A stretch of DNA of 64,000 bases from a beta proteobacterium AAP99 (GTDB taxonomy: Bacteria; Pseudomonadota; Gammaproteobacteria; Burkholderiales; Burkholderiaceae_C): contig LJIA01000009.1 of assembly GCA_001295775.1 (NCBI GenBank), positions 42,216 to 106,215 of the forward strand, written 5' to 3'. The notes beneath the pieces are model-generated. The model made no database searches. It worked only from the letters and a program-made list of their open reading frames with translations, and was not told where the DNA came from. Below, piece after piece: positions 26,812-35,082 of the stretch. The position numbers and the translations under genes are program-made. The first letter of the stretch is position 1. The number at the start of each line of letters is the position of its first letter.

Positions 26812-28632
26812 ATGACGTTTTCTTCCCGCACGCTGCTCGAACCCTCTCTGGATCGCTCGCGGCCGAGTTCAGCCCGCCGTGTCACTCGTCAGGCCGGGCT
26901 GCCCCGCCCAAGGGCCATTGCGTGTGCACTGGTGCTGGCCGCCTGGCCGGGGTTCATGAGCATGCCCCTGGCACAGAGTCAGCCCACAGACAGCCCGGGC
27001 CGCTTCTCCGGTGCGCCAGCCGCGCCCGCGCCCAAGGAAGAAGCGCCGCTGCCGCGCCCAGCCACCGCGCCGCTGCCCAACCTCGGCTCGCCGGACGCCG
27101 CGGACCTGCCGGCCACGGAGGAGCGCCGCATCCTGCGCGACCTGCGCCGCGAACTGGCCCGCTACCCGGACAACTTTGCCGACCCCGAGCTCAACGCCTA
27201 TCTCGACCATCTGATCGCCAAGCTGGCCGCCGGCCTGGGCACCAGCCGCCCGCACTTGGAGATCTACGCCCTGCGTGACCCGGTGCTCAATGCCTTCGCC
27301 ATGCCCGGCGGGCTGATGGGCGTGAACTCCGGGCTGATTGCTGCGGCCGGCAACGAGAACGAGCTCGCCGGCGTGCTCGCCCATGAAATCGGCCATGTGG
27401 AGCAGCGGCACATCGCGCGCAGCATCGCCAACCAGAAGAACGCCGGGCTCTGGACGCTGGCCGGTCTGGCGCTGGCCATCCTCGCTGCGCGCAGCGGCAC
27501 CAGCAGTGGCGACAACGTCATGCAGGCCGCCATCGCCGGCAGCCAGGGCCTGAGCGTCTCGCAGGCGCTGGCCTTCAGCCGCGAGGCCGAGCGCGAGGCG
27601 GACCGCGTGGGCCTGCGCCTGCTGATGGACGCCGGCTACGACGTCTCCGGCATGGTGGGCGTGTTTCAGCGCCTGCAGGCCCAAGGGCGCATGTACGAAA
27701 GCACCGGCCCCATCATCCCCAGCACCCACCCGCTGACCACCGAGCGCATTGCGGACATCCAGAACCGCACGCGTCTGGTGCCACCCAAGCCGCCGGTGGA
27801 CACACTCGCCTTCCGCTTTTTCCAGGCCCGCGCCATGGTGCTGGCCGCGCAGACGGCCGACGCCCGCCTGCAACTGCGCAAGGTGTTCGATGCGCGCATG
27901 CAGCCCGGCATTCAGATCCCCGGCGAGCCCGAGCCCACCGCCTTCGTGCGCGCAGGTGCCGCCTACGGCCTGGCGCTGATCGAGCTGGCCGAACCCAAGA
28001 CGGGCACCCAGGCTACAGACGTGGCCAGCGGCCAGCGCGCGCTTGCGCAACTCGATCGCGCCGCCAAGGAAGCCGGCCTCGTCACCACCGCGCCCGGCAC
28101 CCTGCGCGCCCAGGCAGCGCTGCCTGAGTCCAAACGCATGCTCGTCGCCGAGCCGCCGCAGCTGCTCTTTGCCCGCGCCCGCGCGCTCTCGCGCCTGGGT
28201 CAGCAGGCCGATGCCGTGGCGCTCATCCAGGCCGCCGGTGACAGCGGTGGCATGCCCCTGCTGTTCAGAGACGCCATGGCCCAGGCCTTCCTGGACATCA
28301 ACGAGCCCGCCCAGGCCGCCGCCATCCTGCGCCTGCGCCTCGCCCAGCAGCCCGACCCGGCGCCTTGGCTCGTGCTGGCCCGCTGCTACGCAGAGCTGGC
28401 TGACAAGCCCGGCCAGCTGCGCGCCCAGGCCGAGCATTACTTCATGATCGGCGCCTTCGGCTCCGCGCTGCAGTCCATGGAAGCCGCACGCAAGACCCCC
28501 GGCCTGGATGCCATCACCCAAAGCCAGATCGACGCGCGCCTGCGCGAAATGCGCGACGCCAAGCGCATCGAAGATGAGGAACTCAAGAAGCGCGGCGAGA
28601 TGACCGAGGAGCAGCGGGAGCGGCAGCGCTAG
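26812..28632 (+). CDS. M48-family metalloprotease, BepA-like, with TPR C-terminus
   Basis: A 606-residue protein. An early hydrophobic stretch (about 34-50) suggests export to the periplasm, despite a long basic lead. The peptidase M48 domain (about 100-330) holds the zinc motif HEIGH (His191, Glu192, His195) and the third-ligand region FSREAEREADRVGL. STHPLTTERI follows. The C-terminal 270 residues are helical and Ala/Gln-rich, consistent with TPR repeats, as in BepA (YfgC), which assembles or degrades outer-membrane LptD. The very C-terminus is a charged EER-rich tail. It is probably monocistronic, with the REP-like copy C just after the stop. Confidence 0.92.
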   Translation: MTFSSRTLLEPSLDRSRPSSARRVTRQAGLPRPRAIACALVLAAWPGFMSMPLAQSQPTDSPGRFSGAPAAPAPKEEAPLPRPATAPLPNLGSPDAADLPATEERRILRDLRRELARYPDNFADPELNAYLDHLIAKLAAGLGTSRPHLEIYALRDPVLNAFAMPGGLMGVNSGLIAAAGNENELAGVLAHEIGHVEQRHIARSIANQKNAGLWTLAGLALAILAARSGTSSGDNVMQAAIAGSQGLSVSQALAFSREAEREADRVGLRLLMDAGYDVSGMVGVFQRLQAQGRMYESTGPIIPSTHPLTTERIADIQNRTRLVPPKPPVDTLAFRFFQARAMVLAAQTADARLQLRKVFDARMQPGIQIPGEPEPTAFVRAGAAYGLALIELAEPKTGTQATDVASGQRALAQLDRAAKEAGLVTTAPGTLRAQAALPESKRMLVAEPPQLLFARARALSRLGQQADAVALIQAAGDSGGMPLLFRDAMAQAFLDINEPAQAAAILRLRLAQQPDPAPWLVLARCYAELADKPGQLRAQAEHYFMIGAFGSALQSMEAARKTPGLDAITQSQIDARLREMRDAKRIEDEELKKRGEMTEEQRERQR

Positions 28633-28646
28633 TACGGTCCGAAGTG

Positions 28647-28703
28647 CTTTCCGCTTGTCTGGCGCGGCTCTCCAGCCACTTTGGCTTGAAGAGCCGCGTC
28701 AAA
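28647..28703 (-). repeat. REP-like interspersed repeat, copy C
   Basis: On the minus strand GCGGCTCT pairs with AGAGCCGC (8 bp), enclosing AGCCA-AAG-TGGCT (5 bp), then the conserved tail CCAGACAAGCGGAAAGC. It is the best-formed hairpin of the family. Confidence 0.82.
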
Positions 28704-28826
28704 CCTCAGTCTGCGCATGATTTCCCTGAGCAGCGCACCACCCCCTAAGATGTACGCGCAGCGCTCTGCTGCACCCGGCCGCCAGACCCCGTTTCCTGTC
28801 TGTGATGTATCGACAAAGGAACGGCC

Positions 28827-29072
28827 ATGCGAATCGATGGCAATGTGGGCGGCGCCGACCGGATCATCCGGATCGCGATTGGAACAGTGCTGGCGCTGGC
28901 CGCGCTGGCGGGCTGGATCGGCCCCTGGGGATGGATCGGGCTGTTTCTGGTGGGAACCGGAGTTTTTGAGGTGTGCCCCGTGCACTCACTCATCGGCCGC
29001 TCAACCTATGTGCGCCCGCCGCGCAAAGTGGTGGCGCGCAAGCCGGCGCGAGGTGGTTCATCGCGCGGCTGA
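28827..29072 (+). CDS. Small DUF2892 (YgaP-like) membrane protein
   Basis: An 81-residue protein with two hydrophobic segments (about 14-30 and 34-48) and the DUF2892 marks NVGGADRIIRIAIG at the start and CPVHSLIGRST near residue 55. In other proteins this domain is the membrane part of YgaP-like rhodaneses; as a stand-alone protein its role is unknown. The C-terminus is basic (RPPRKVVARKPARGG). The start follows AAAGGAA. It is an isolated gene between the M48 protease and the insertion sequence. Confidence 0.85.
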   Translation: MRIDGNVGGADRIIRIAIGTVLALAALAGWIGPWGWIGLFLVGTGVFEVCPVHSLIGRSTYVRPPRKVVARKPARGGSSRG

Positions 29073-29296
29073 GCGAACCGGCCCAGCCGCAGCCGGCCGT
29101 GCGGGACCGCCTTGCAAGCGGCTTGCCACGCGCCTGAGGCTGTGGCCGGAGCGCCCCGTGCATCTTGGTTTGCCACCGCAATATCTGGCGGCGGCAAGTG
29201 TGCCGCGCCCCAGCACCTGCCAACCAACCCTGCATGCGGCCACCCATGCTGGAGTTGGAGTTGACCCGGTTCCGTCGGCGGTTTTTGGTTTGATTC

Positions 29297-30194
29297 TCAA
29301 ACCATCTGGGTTGTCCCGTCAGCATGCTGTGGGTCATGCTCCAGGGCATTGAAGCGGGTCTGATGGCTCTTTTCAAAGTTCAGGGTTGAGAGGTAGCCCA
29401 AGGCGCTGTGGCGGCGCCTGGGGCTGTACCAAGCTTCAATCCAGGTGAAGACGGCCATGCGGGCCTGCGCCTTGGACTCAAAGCTGTTGCGCTCGATGAG
29501 CTCGGCTTCCAAGCTGGCGAAGAAGCTTCCGGCCATCGCGTTGTCGTAGGCATCGCCCACGGTGCCCATGGAGGGACGAATGCCCATCTGGCGGCAGCGC
29601 TCGCCAAAGGCCAGATTGGTGCACTGGCTGGCCTGGTCAATGTGGTGGAGACGTCTTGCGGCTTGCGCTGCATCAGCGCCATGTTGAGCGCCGAGAGCAC
29701 CAGTTGGCCGTCATGCGCTCGCTCATGGACGAACCGACCACACGCTGGCTCCACACGTCGATGACCACCGCCAAGTACAGGAACCCGGTCCAGTTGGGCA
29801 CGTAAGTCATGTCGGCCACTCAGGAGCTGATTCGGGCCACTGGCCCGGAACTGGCGCTTGACCAGGTCGTGGGCCGGCGAGTCTCGTTTGTCGCGCCGCG
29901 TGGTCACGGTGAAGCCCCGGCGGCGGCTGATGCCCCGCATGCGGGCGAAGCGCATGAGACGCGCCACGCGCTGACGACTGTGCATACCCCTTGCTCGATG
30001 AGCTCGGCCCTCACGCGTGGCATGCCATAGGACTCATAGGAGTTCTTGTGAATCTGGCGGATGCGCTCGGTCATCACCGGGTTTTTTATGCTTCGCTGGG
30101 AAGGAGCGCGCTCGCGCTAGGCATAGAAGCCGCTGGCGGAGACGCCCAGGACACGGCACAGGATGCGCACGGGGAAGTCGGCCTGGTTCGCCAT
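29297..30194 (-). pseudogene. IS3-family transposase OrfB remnant
   Basis: The frame starts MANQADFPVRILCRVLGVSASG at ATG 30194 but hits TAG at 30117-30119, where relatives have Trp. The integrase core can then be followed only by changing frame: MHSRQRVARLMRFARMRGISR in one frame, a piece with [14 protein letters not shown], then GTVGDAYDNAMAGSFFASLE and RRRHSALGYLS in another. At least two frameshifts therefore separate the DDE-domain parts, and the gene is dead. Confidence 0.88.
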
Positions 30195-30276
30195 CACGAG
30201 TCCGAAGACTTCGTTGGAGTCGCATCGCTGCGACCGGCAAACCAGTCGTTCCTCGGGCTGACAGTCCACTGGACTG

Positions 30277-30558
30277 TCAGCTCATCCTCGTCACCCTTTG
30301 CCAGGATGTCTCGCTCTTGCTGTAGTTGGCGACCTTGCGGCGCAGCCGGCTGAGTTCCTCCCGCTCAGCCGTGCTCAAGCCTTCTTTGCCGGGCACGGGC
30401 TTGCCACTGTCGATGGCAGCTTGACCGACCCAGTTAGAAATGGACTGCGCGGTGACGTTGAACTCGCGAGAGAGTTCGGCCGGCGTGCGACCGGCGCGGA
30501 CCAGCTCGACCATCTGCTGTCTGAACTCCACCGGGTACGGCGGTCTGACTTTGGACAT
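30277..30558 (-). CDS. IS3-family transposase OrfA (helix-turn-helix)
   Basis: About 93 residues from ATG 30558. The sequence MSKVRPPYPVEFRQQMVELV, then AGRTPAELSREFNVTAQSIS, is the usual OrfA N-terminus with a helix-turn-helix. A leucine-zipper-like STAEREELSRLRRKV follows. In intact elements the protein continues into OrfB by programmed frameshifting. Here the C-terminal end (SETSWQRVTRMS) departs from the family, consistent with decay. OrfA alone is not known to transpose, so this is at most a DNA-binding relic. Confidence 0.85.
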   Translation of the reverse strand: MSKVRPPYPVEFRQQMVELVRAGRTPAELSREFNVTAQSISNWVGQAAIDSGKPVPGKEGLSTAEREELSRLRRKVANYSKSETSWQRVTRMS

Positions 30559-30837
30559 TTGCGGCTCCTTGAACACAAAGAATGATGTGTCCACGGAACC
30601 GGGTCAACTCCACTTCTTCACACTCAGGTCCAATCCCAGGCTGGCTTGCTGGATCATCACGCTCCTGCGCTTTGCTGGCTCAGGTCCTCACAAACATCAG
30701 GCCAGAGTGGGGGTTTTGTAGACCTTCCCTAGCACAAACACGCCAGCAGCGCATTCGCACGCTTGGGCGATTGCTGGGCATAAGGCGGGGTGGATAGCTT
30801 GGCGCGGTTTCAACGAACTGACTTTTAGGGATCAGAG

Positions 30838-33816
30838 ATGAGGGCGTTGCGGGTCGTGGTGGGATGGGTGCGCGCGCTGCGCGCGGAGTGGGCGTCCAGC
30901 CCCAAGGGTGCAGCACAAGAGCCATTGCAACTAGTGCTGACGCTACTATTACTTGGCAGCTCCATGATGCCCGGAGCCGCGCTAGCTCAAACCTATCCAG
31001 CAAACTGCCAAGCCAACGGTGGGCCTGCTGAGTGTGTTCGTGGAATTATTTTCTTTAGCCCGCAAACCGGCACGCAGGATGTGATAGGCAAGCGGTTCGA
31101 CGATGCTGATCGAGCCTGCCAAGCGATTTATCCCGGATCATATAGAAATGGAAGATTTCGAATACATCCGCAGTGGGCGTATGGTTGTGAATATGATTAC
31201 GTAGATTGGAATGGAACAGTTACACCGAACGTTTTCATGCAGAACTGGGTATTGCCCGGACAGTCATGTGCGCAACCAGATCGAAGAGCTACAGGAGCGT
31301 TCGTTGACGGTGATAAGTCTCAGGATCTCAACGGTCGTATTTGGTGCGTTTATGAAGAACCTGTCGTCGATCTAAGTTGTACGACCGACAAACCCGTTTC
31401 GCCCCGCACGCTGACGAAGGTCTATCGCGAAACCGATTACTCCGGTGCCGGTGCAGATCCGCTCAGTTTCAATCGCGTCTACCAATCGCAGTGGTACGCC
31501 CCCCAATCCAGCAGCTTTGGTACGCGCGTGCAAGGTGCCGCCGGCTGGATCAGCCAGTGGGATCGCCAGATCATCGAGGAGTCTCGGGCTACGCTCAAGC
31601 CCACGCGCTACGCCGTGCGCTCGACCGGCCATGTGCTGCCCTTCTATTGGGATGGCGCCGCGTGGACTAACTACAGCGTCACTCGTGATCGACTGACCGA
31701 AGTCAAAGACGCCAGCGGCGTTCGTACCGGGTGGACCTACCAGGTTTTTGAAGACGATTCAGTTGAAACCTATGACGCATCCGGCGTACTGCGCTCCGTG
31801 CGGGGGCGCAACGGCTGGGTAACGACGCTCAGCTACAGCACCGCCGGCACCCCTTCCAACATCGCTCCGCGCCCCGGTTTACTTATTTCCGTGCGCAATC
31901 AATTTGGCCGCGAGTTGCGCTTTACCTACGACGCCAGCGCGCGCCTGAAAGAGCTTCTGCCTCCAGGTGCAGTGTCCGGTTCGGCAGCCGGTAGCGCAGC
32001 AAGCCCAATTGTTTATCGCTATGGCGAACTGGCCAGCCTGGGCGTAGGCGTCGCTGCCGGCCAGCAGCTAACCTCAGCCACTTGGCAAGACGGTTCGGTG
32101 AAGCGTTACCACTATGAGGACAGCCGGTTTCCCAACCACGTCACGGGAATCACCGATGAGGCTGGTACACGCATATCCACCGTCCGTTATCTCGCAGACG
32201 GTCGGGTAGCGTCCAGCGAGGGGGTGAATGGCACCGACAGGCTAGAGTTCAGCTTTAGCCCGAACTTCAACCAAACTACAATCACCGACTACTCGGGCTC
32301 AAATGGCAGTGCCACGCAGCGCGTCTATTCGTTTGGCAGCATAGGCGCCGCGTCCCGCCCCACCAGCGTCACCGCCCCCTGCCCACTGTGCGGCAGCACC
32401 GCCGCCAGCACCGTATGGGGCGACGGCACCGCTGCGACCGGCGGGGCCAATGCCCGGCGCCAGAAGTTCAAGGAAGTGGCGCACGACGGCACGGTGACCT
32501 TCTATATCTACGACACCCGTGGCCGCGAAACCGAGCGCGCCACCTTCCCGGCCCGCTTCGCCGGCAGCACCACCCGCCCGGCGCTGGCCAGCGCCAGCCG
32601 CGTGGTCAGCACCCAATGGCACGGCACCTTCAACCTGCCCACGCGGATTGCCGAGCCCAACAAGCTCACCGCCTACACGTATGCGAGCAACGGCAACCTC
32701 ACGGGCCAAAGCGTCACGGCGACCACCGATGCGACGGGCGCGGCCAAGTTCAGCGCCGCGCGGGACATGAGCCAACCGATTCCGTCGACGGGGTGGAGTT
32801 ACAACACGCAGCAGTTGCCCACGACGGTTGTGGAAAGGGAGACGCCGGCGGGGGCGACGGTCGCGGGGGAGAAGGGGCGGTGGACGTATATCTACGACTC
32901 TGTGGGGAACATCAAATCGGCTACCGATGCAACCCGTAACTTGGTTGGTACGGCGAGTCAGTTTAACAGCGATGGGCGGTTAGTTAGCGGGACTAATGAA
33001 TCTGGCGGGAGCGTTAGTTTTAGCTACAACGCGCGCGGTTTCGTGACGTCGATGGCTCGCGGTACACAAAGTGCCGGGTTCGCACTCGATCCTACTGGCA
33101 GAACAACAGAGATTAGGAGTCCGAGTGGCAAGAAACTAGCACTAATTTACGCGCCGCATGGCACGATCAAAGAAGTGCGCGTGGATGGGGTTGTCGTTAC
33201 AGCAGAGCGCCTTCGTTCTGGAGACTTTGACGCATCCTGGTTTGAGCAACTCGAGCCATTTGTCGTGACTGCAATTAACATCCTGCTGCCGTCTGCCAAT
33301 GCTCAAATTCCGCTTCCTACACCACGGCCCCTCCCGCCACCGGTGCCGGGTATTGGACCAGGCCAACCGTCTCCCGATGAATCAGCGTTGCTAAATGAGC
33401 TGCCTGGCTTTGACAAGAACGTGCATGGGGATGCACGTAACTGGTGGCAGGACATATGCTCTTGTAAGGTGAATGGTGGTTATCCCAAGCCCACCTTTAC
33501 TTCGACAGGTACGTTTGTACATTTATTTTTCGGTGGGCATTTATTCGAAGTATTCGCCGACAAGAGCTACTTTACCATTCCTGCAAATCAGTCTCTCGTG
33601 GACGAGGTTGCTTCGCGTGGGATAGGTCGTCCCTCCGGTGATCGTGATCGATACGCGAATGTGGAAATGGGGCGTATCGTTGGGATGTGCTATAGCAGAC
33701 TGAAGAAAGCTTTTGAGCCGTCATCTCGTATTACAATGGTTGTTCAGAGAAACAATTGTACGCGGAAGACATGGTCGGGAAATGAGGTTGTAACGATGTA
33801 TCCGGACTGTCCATGA
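30838..33816 (+). CDS. Secreted YD-repeat (Rhs-like) protein with variable C-terminus
   Basis: A 992-residue protein. The N-terminus has a long basic lead and a hydrophobic run ending MPGAALAQ (about residue 50), suggesting Sec export. Residues 55-180 form a Cys-containing domain; 180-330 resemble DUF6531 (LSFNRVYQSQWYAPQSSSFG), and 330-790 carry YD-type repeats (YDASGVLRSVRGRNGW, IYDTRGRETERATFP, YDSVGNIKSATD). The hyperconserved Rhs core end motif (PxxxxDPxGL) is missing. A Pro-rich hinge (from about 824) leads to a ~140-residue C-terminal domain with six Cys and no recognised fold. The gene lies next to a dead IS, and its 5' and 3' ends look less GC-rich. It resembles a polymorphic toxin with a cognate partner overlapping its end. 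Confidence 0.85.
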   Translation: MRALRVVVGWVRALRAEWASSPKGAAQEPLQLVLTLLLLGSSMMPGAALAQTYPANCQANGGPAECVRGIIFFSPQTGTQDVIGKRFDDADRACQAIYPGSYRNGRFRIHPQWAYGCEYDYVDWNGTVTPNVFMQNWVLPGQSCAQPDRRATGAFVDGDKSQDLNGRIWCVYEEPVVDLSCTTDKPVSPRTLTKVYRETDYSGAGADPLSFNRVYQSQWYAPQSSSFGTRVQGAAGWISQWDRQIIEESRATLKPTRYAVRSTGHVLPFYWDGAAWTNYSVTRDRLTEVKDASGVRTGWTYQVFEDDSVETYDASGVLRSVRGRNGWVTTLSYSTAGTPSNIAPRPGLLISVRNQFGRELRFTYDASARLKELLPPGAVSGSAAGSAASPIVYRYGELASLGVGVAAGQQLTSATWQDGSVKRYHYEDSRFPNHVTGITDEAGTRISTVRYLADGRVASSEGVNGTDRLEFSFSPNFNQTTITDYSGSNGSATQRVYSFGSIGAASRPTSVTAPCPLCGSTAASTVWGDGTAATGGANARRQKFKEVAHDGTVTFYIYDTRGRETERATFPARFAGSTTRPALASASRVVSTQWHGTFNLPTRIAEPNKLTAYTYASNGNLTGQSVTATTDATGAAKFSAARDMSQPIPSTGWSYNTQQLPTTVVERETPAGATVAGEKGRWTYIYDSVGNIKSATDATRNLVGTASQFNSDGRLVSGTNESGGSVSFSYNARGFVTSMARGTQSAGFALDPTGRTTEIRSPSGKKLALIYAPHGTIKEVRVDGVVVTAERLRSGDFDASWFEQLEPFVVTAINILLPSANAQIPLPTPRPLPPPVPGIGPGQPSPDESALLNELPGFDKNVHGDARNWWQDICSCKVNGGYPKPTFTSTGTFVHLFFGGHLFEVFADKSYFTIPANQSLVDEVASRGIGRPSGDRDRYANVEMGRIVGMCYSRLKKAFEPSSRITMVVQRNNCTRKTWSGNEVVTMYPDCP

Positions 33817-34319
33817 CAGATATTTCTAACGAAATCAAGGCTGCGTTGACTGCCCCAATCAAGGAAGCGCCAGAGCTGGCGGTTTTGGTGGTTCAGCGTT
33901 TGTCTAAGATGCTTGCAGCTAAACCCCACGAGTCGTCCTCTGGTAATCGAGGGTGCTACTACTGGCGCTTTCTCATATCTCAAGAAGTCCTCGGCCCAGC
34001 TTCTGGGTGGGAGTGCACCTTTTACTTGAGCATGCGTGGACCATTTCTATCAGCAGACGGTTTCCGCTACCGAAATGCCTCCGAGGCTAGAAATACGGGA
34101 CGCCAAGATCCCAACGGCTTTTACGAAGCAAGCGAAGCTGCATCTCGCTACGCTGACCGAATCGCAGCAGAAGTGGCGCCGCAATTCGCGCTGACCTTTC
34201 TGCCGCGATCCGCTTGGGGCGATGTCTCAGTTCCATCCAGTCTGTGGCCCGCTGACGTCGGGAGTTGGCTAGACGTGGATGAGCCTACAGTTTGGAATCT
34301 TCTCTTCTGCGAGTGCTAA
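33813..34319 (+). CDS. Small protein overlapping the Rhs-like gene, candidate immunity protein
   Basis: A 168-residue soluble protein of unknown family. It begins at an ATG that overlaps the Rhs-like stop by 4 bp (ATGA), the tight coupling typical of toxin-immunity pairs. Visible features are a helical start (EIKAALTAPIKEAPELAVLVVQRL shortened here to its pattern of Ala/Leu), an aromatic stretch YYWRFLIS, and WECTFYLSMRG; the end is WNLLFCEC. No signal peptide is seen, so it should be cytoplasmic, which suits an immunity protein. The function is inferred only from position; it could instead be an accessory or chaperone. Confidence 0.7.
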   Translation: MTDISNEIKAALTAPIKEAPELAVLVVQRLSKMLAAKPHESSSGNRGCYYWRFLISQEVLGPASGWECTFYLSMRGPFLSADGFRYRNASEARNTGRQDPNGFYEASEAASRYADRIAAEVAPQFALTFLPRSAWGDVSVPSSLWPADVGSWLDVDEPTVWNLLFCEC

Positions 34320-34390
34320 GCGCGTACGGGCAGATTCGGGGTCAGACACCGTCTTGAATCCCCGCCCGCCAAACAAAGCGTCGCAAAACA

Positions 34391-34453
34391 GCTTTCCGCT
34401 TGTCCCATGCGGCTTTCCAGCCACTTTGGCCTGAAGAGCCGCGTCAATGCTTG
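34391..34453 (-). repeat. REP-like interspersed repeat, copy D
   Basis: On the minus strand TCAAGCATTGACGCGGCTC, then CCAAAGTGGCTGGAAAGCCGC and GACAAGCGGAAAGC (spaces as in the family). GCGGCT pairs with AGCCGC. It faces copy E in inverted orientation, 43 bp away. Confidence 0.8.
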
Positions 34454-34495
34454 ATTTGTCCAAGCGTAGTTTTGAAGATTGGCTCTGAAAGGGCG

Positions 34496-34543
34496 TCTTC
34501 AGGGCAAACCGCCTGAAGAACCGCACCAGACAAGCGGAACCGC
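34496..34543 (+). repeat. REP-like interspersed repeat, copy E (diverged)
   Basis: CTTCAGGGCAAACCGCCTGAAG forms its own hairpin, and is followed by CACCAGACAAGCGGAACCGC, the family tail. The centre differs from the other copies (CCGCC in place of GTGGC), but the tail and left arm identify it. It ends at the stop codon of the next gene. Confidence 0.65.
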
Positions 34544-34544
34544 T

Positions 34545-35072
34545 TCAGCCCGCCGCCTTCGTCGGCACCGCCACAAACCCAAACCGCGCCGGCACCTCGG
34601 CGCGGGCAATGGGCTGAAGCTTGTCGATCAACCCCGCCGCCTCTGCCCGCCCCACAAACGCCGTGAGGTCGCGGGCGTCGATCACGCCAACGCCGTGTTC
34701 GGTGTCGATGAGCACGTGGCCGTCTTCATCCAACCAGCCGCCGACGCCTGGCCAATCGCGCTCCACCTTCAGCCCGCCATGCGTGACGAGCGCAAGGCCC
34801 GAGCCCTCGGCCAGGCGCAGCACCTGCGGCGTGTATTCGAGGCTGACGTACACGCGCTGCGGGCCGTTCTGGAAATACCACTCGCCGCGTTCGTTGGGCT
34901 GGTAGTTGCGGGCGATGAAGTCGGCCAGGCCCTGGTGGCGGACCACGTCGCCGGGGAAGTCGCCTTCAAACCGCGCCATGCGCCAGCGGCCCAGGGCGTC
35001 CAGCCGCAGCCAGCCGTGGCAGTGGGGCACGTTGGGCCACTTTTTCATGGCGGCCAGGACGATGGCGTCCAT
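34545..35072 (-). CDS. Conserved Burkholderiales protein of unknown function
   Basis: A 175-residue soluble protein. The start MDAIVLAAMKKWPNVPHCHGWL, followed by LDALGRWRMA and later WYFQNGPQRVYVSLEYTP, is a pattern I recognise from a DUF family widespread in Burkholderiales (the number is not certain: DUF2944 or DUF2946 type). His and Cys in PHCHGW are conserved in the remembered relatives. No catalytic motif is evident. It lies 10 bp downstream of the YheT-type hydrolase gene on the same strand, so the two form an operon. Confidence 0.8.
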   Translation of the reverse strand: MDAIVLAAMKKWPNVPHCHGWLRLDALGRWRMARFEGDFPGDVVRHQGLADFIARNYQPNERGEWYFQNGPQRVYVSLEYTPQVLRLAEGSGLALVTHGGLKVERDWPGVGGWLDEDGHVLIDTEHGVGVIDARDLTAFVGRAEAAGLIDKLQPIARAEVPARFGFVAVPTKAAG

Positions 35073-35082
35073 GCGCGGGCCT

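Larger units (their letters stand above)
29256..30612 (-). mobile_element. Decayed IS3-family insertion sequence
   Basis: About 1.36 kb bounded by 20-bp perfect terminal inverted repeats TGGAGTTGACCCGGTTCCGT (29256-29275, and its complement at 30593-30612), with TG and CA at the outer ends as in IS3 elements. It holds an orfA-like gene and a broken orfB on the minus strand. No clear target-site duplication is visible: the 3-4 bp next to each end differ. The frameshifts and stop in orfB mean it cannot move on its own, unless supplied in trans. Confidence 0.9.

Noticed and set aside
29256..30612. Target-site duplication for the IS3 element
   Set aside because: The bases directly outside the two terminal repeats (GAGT and CTTC) do not match.
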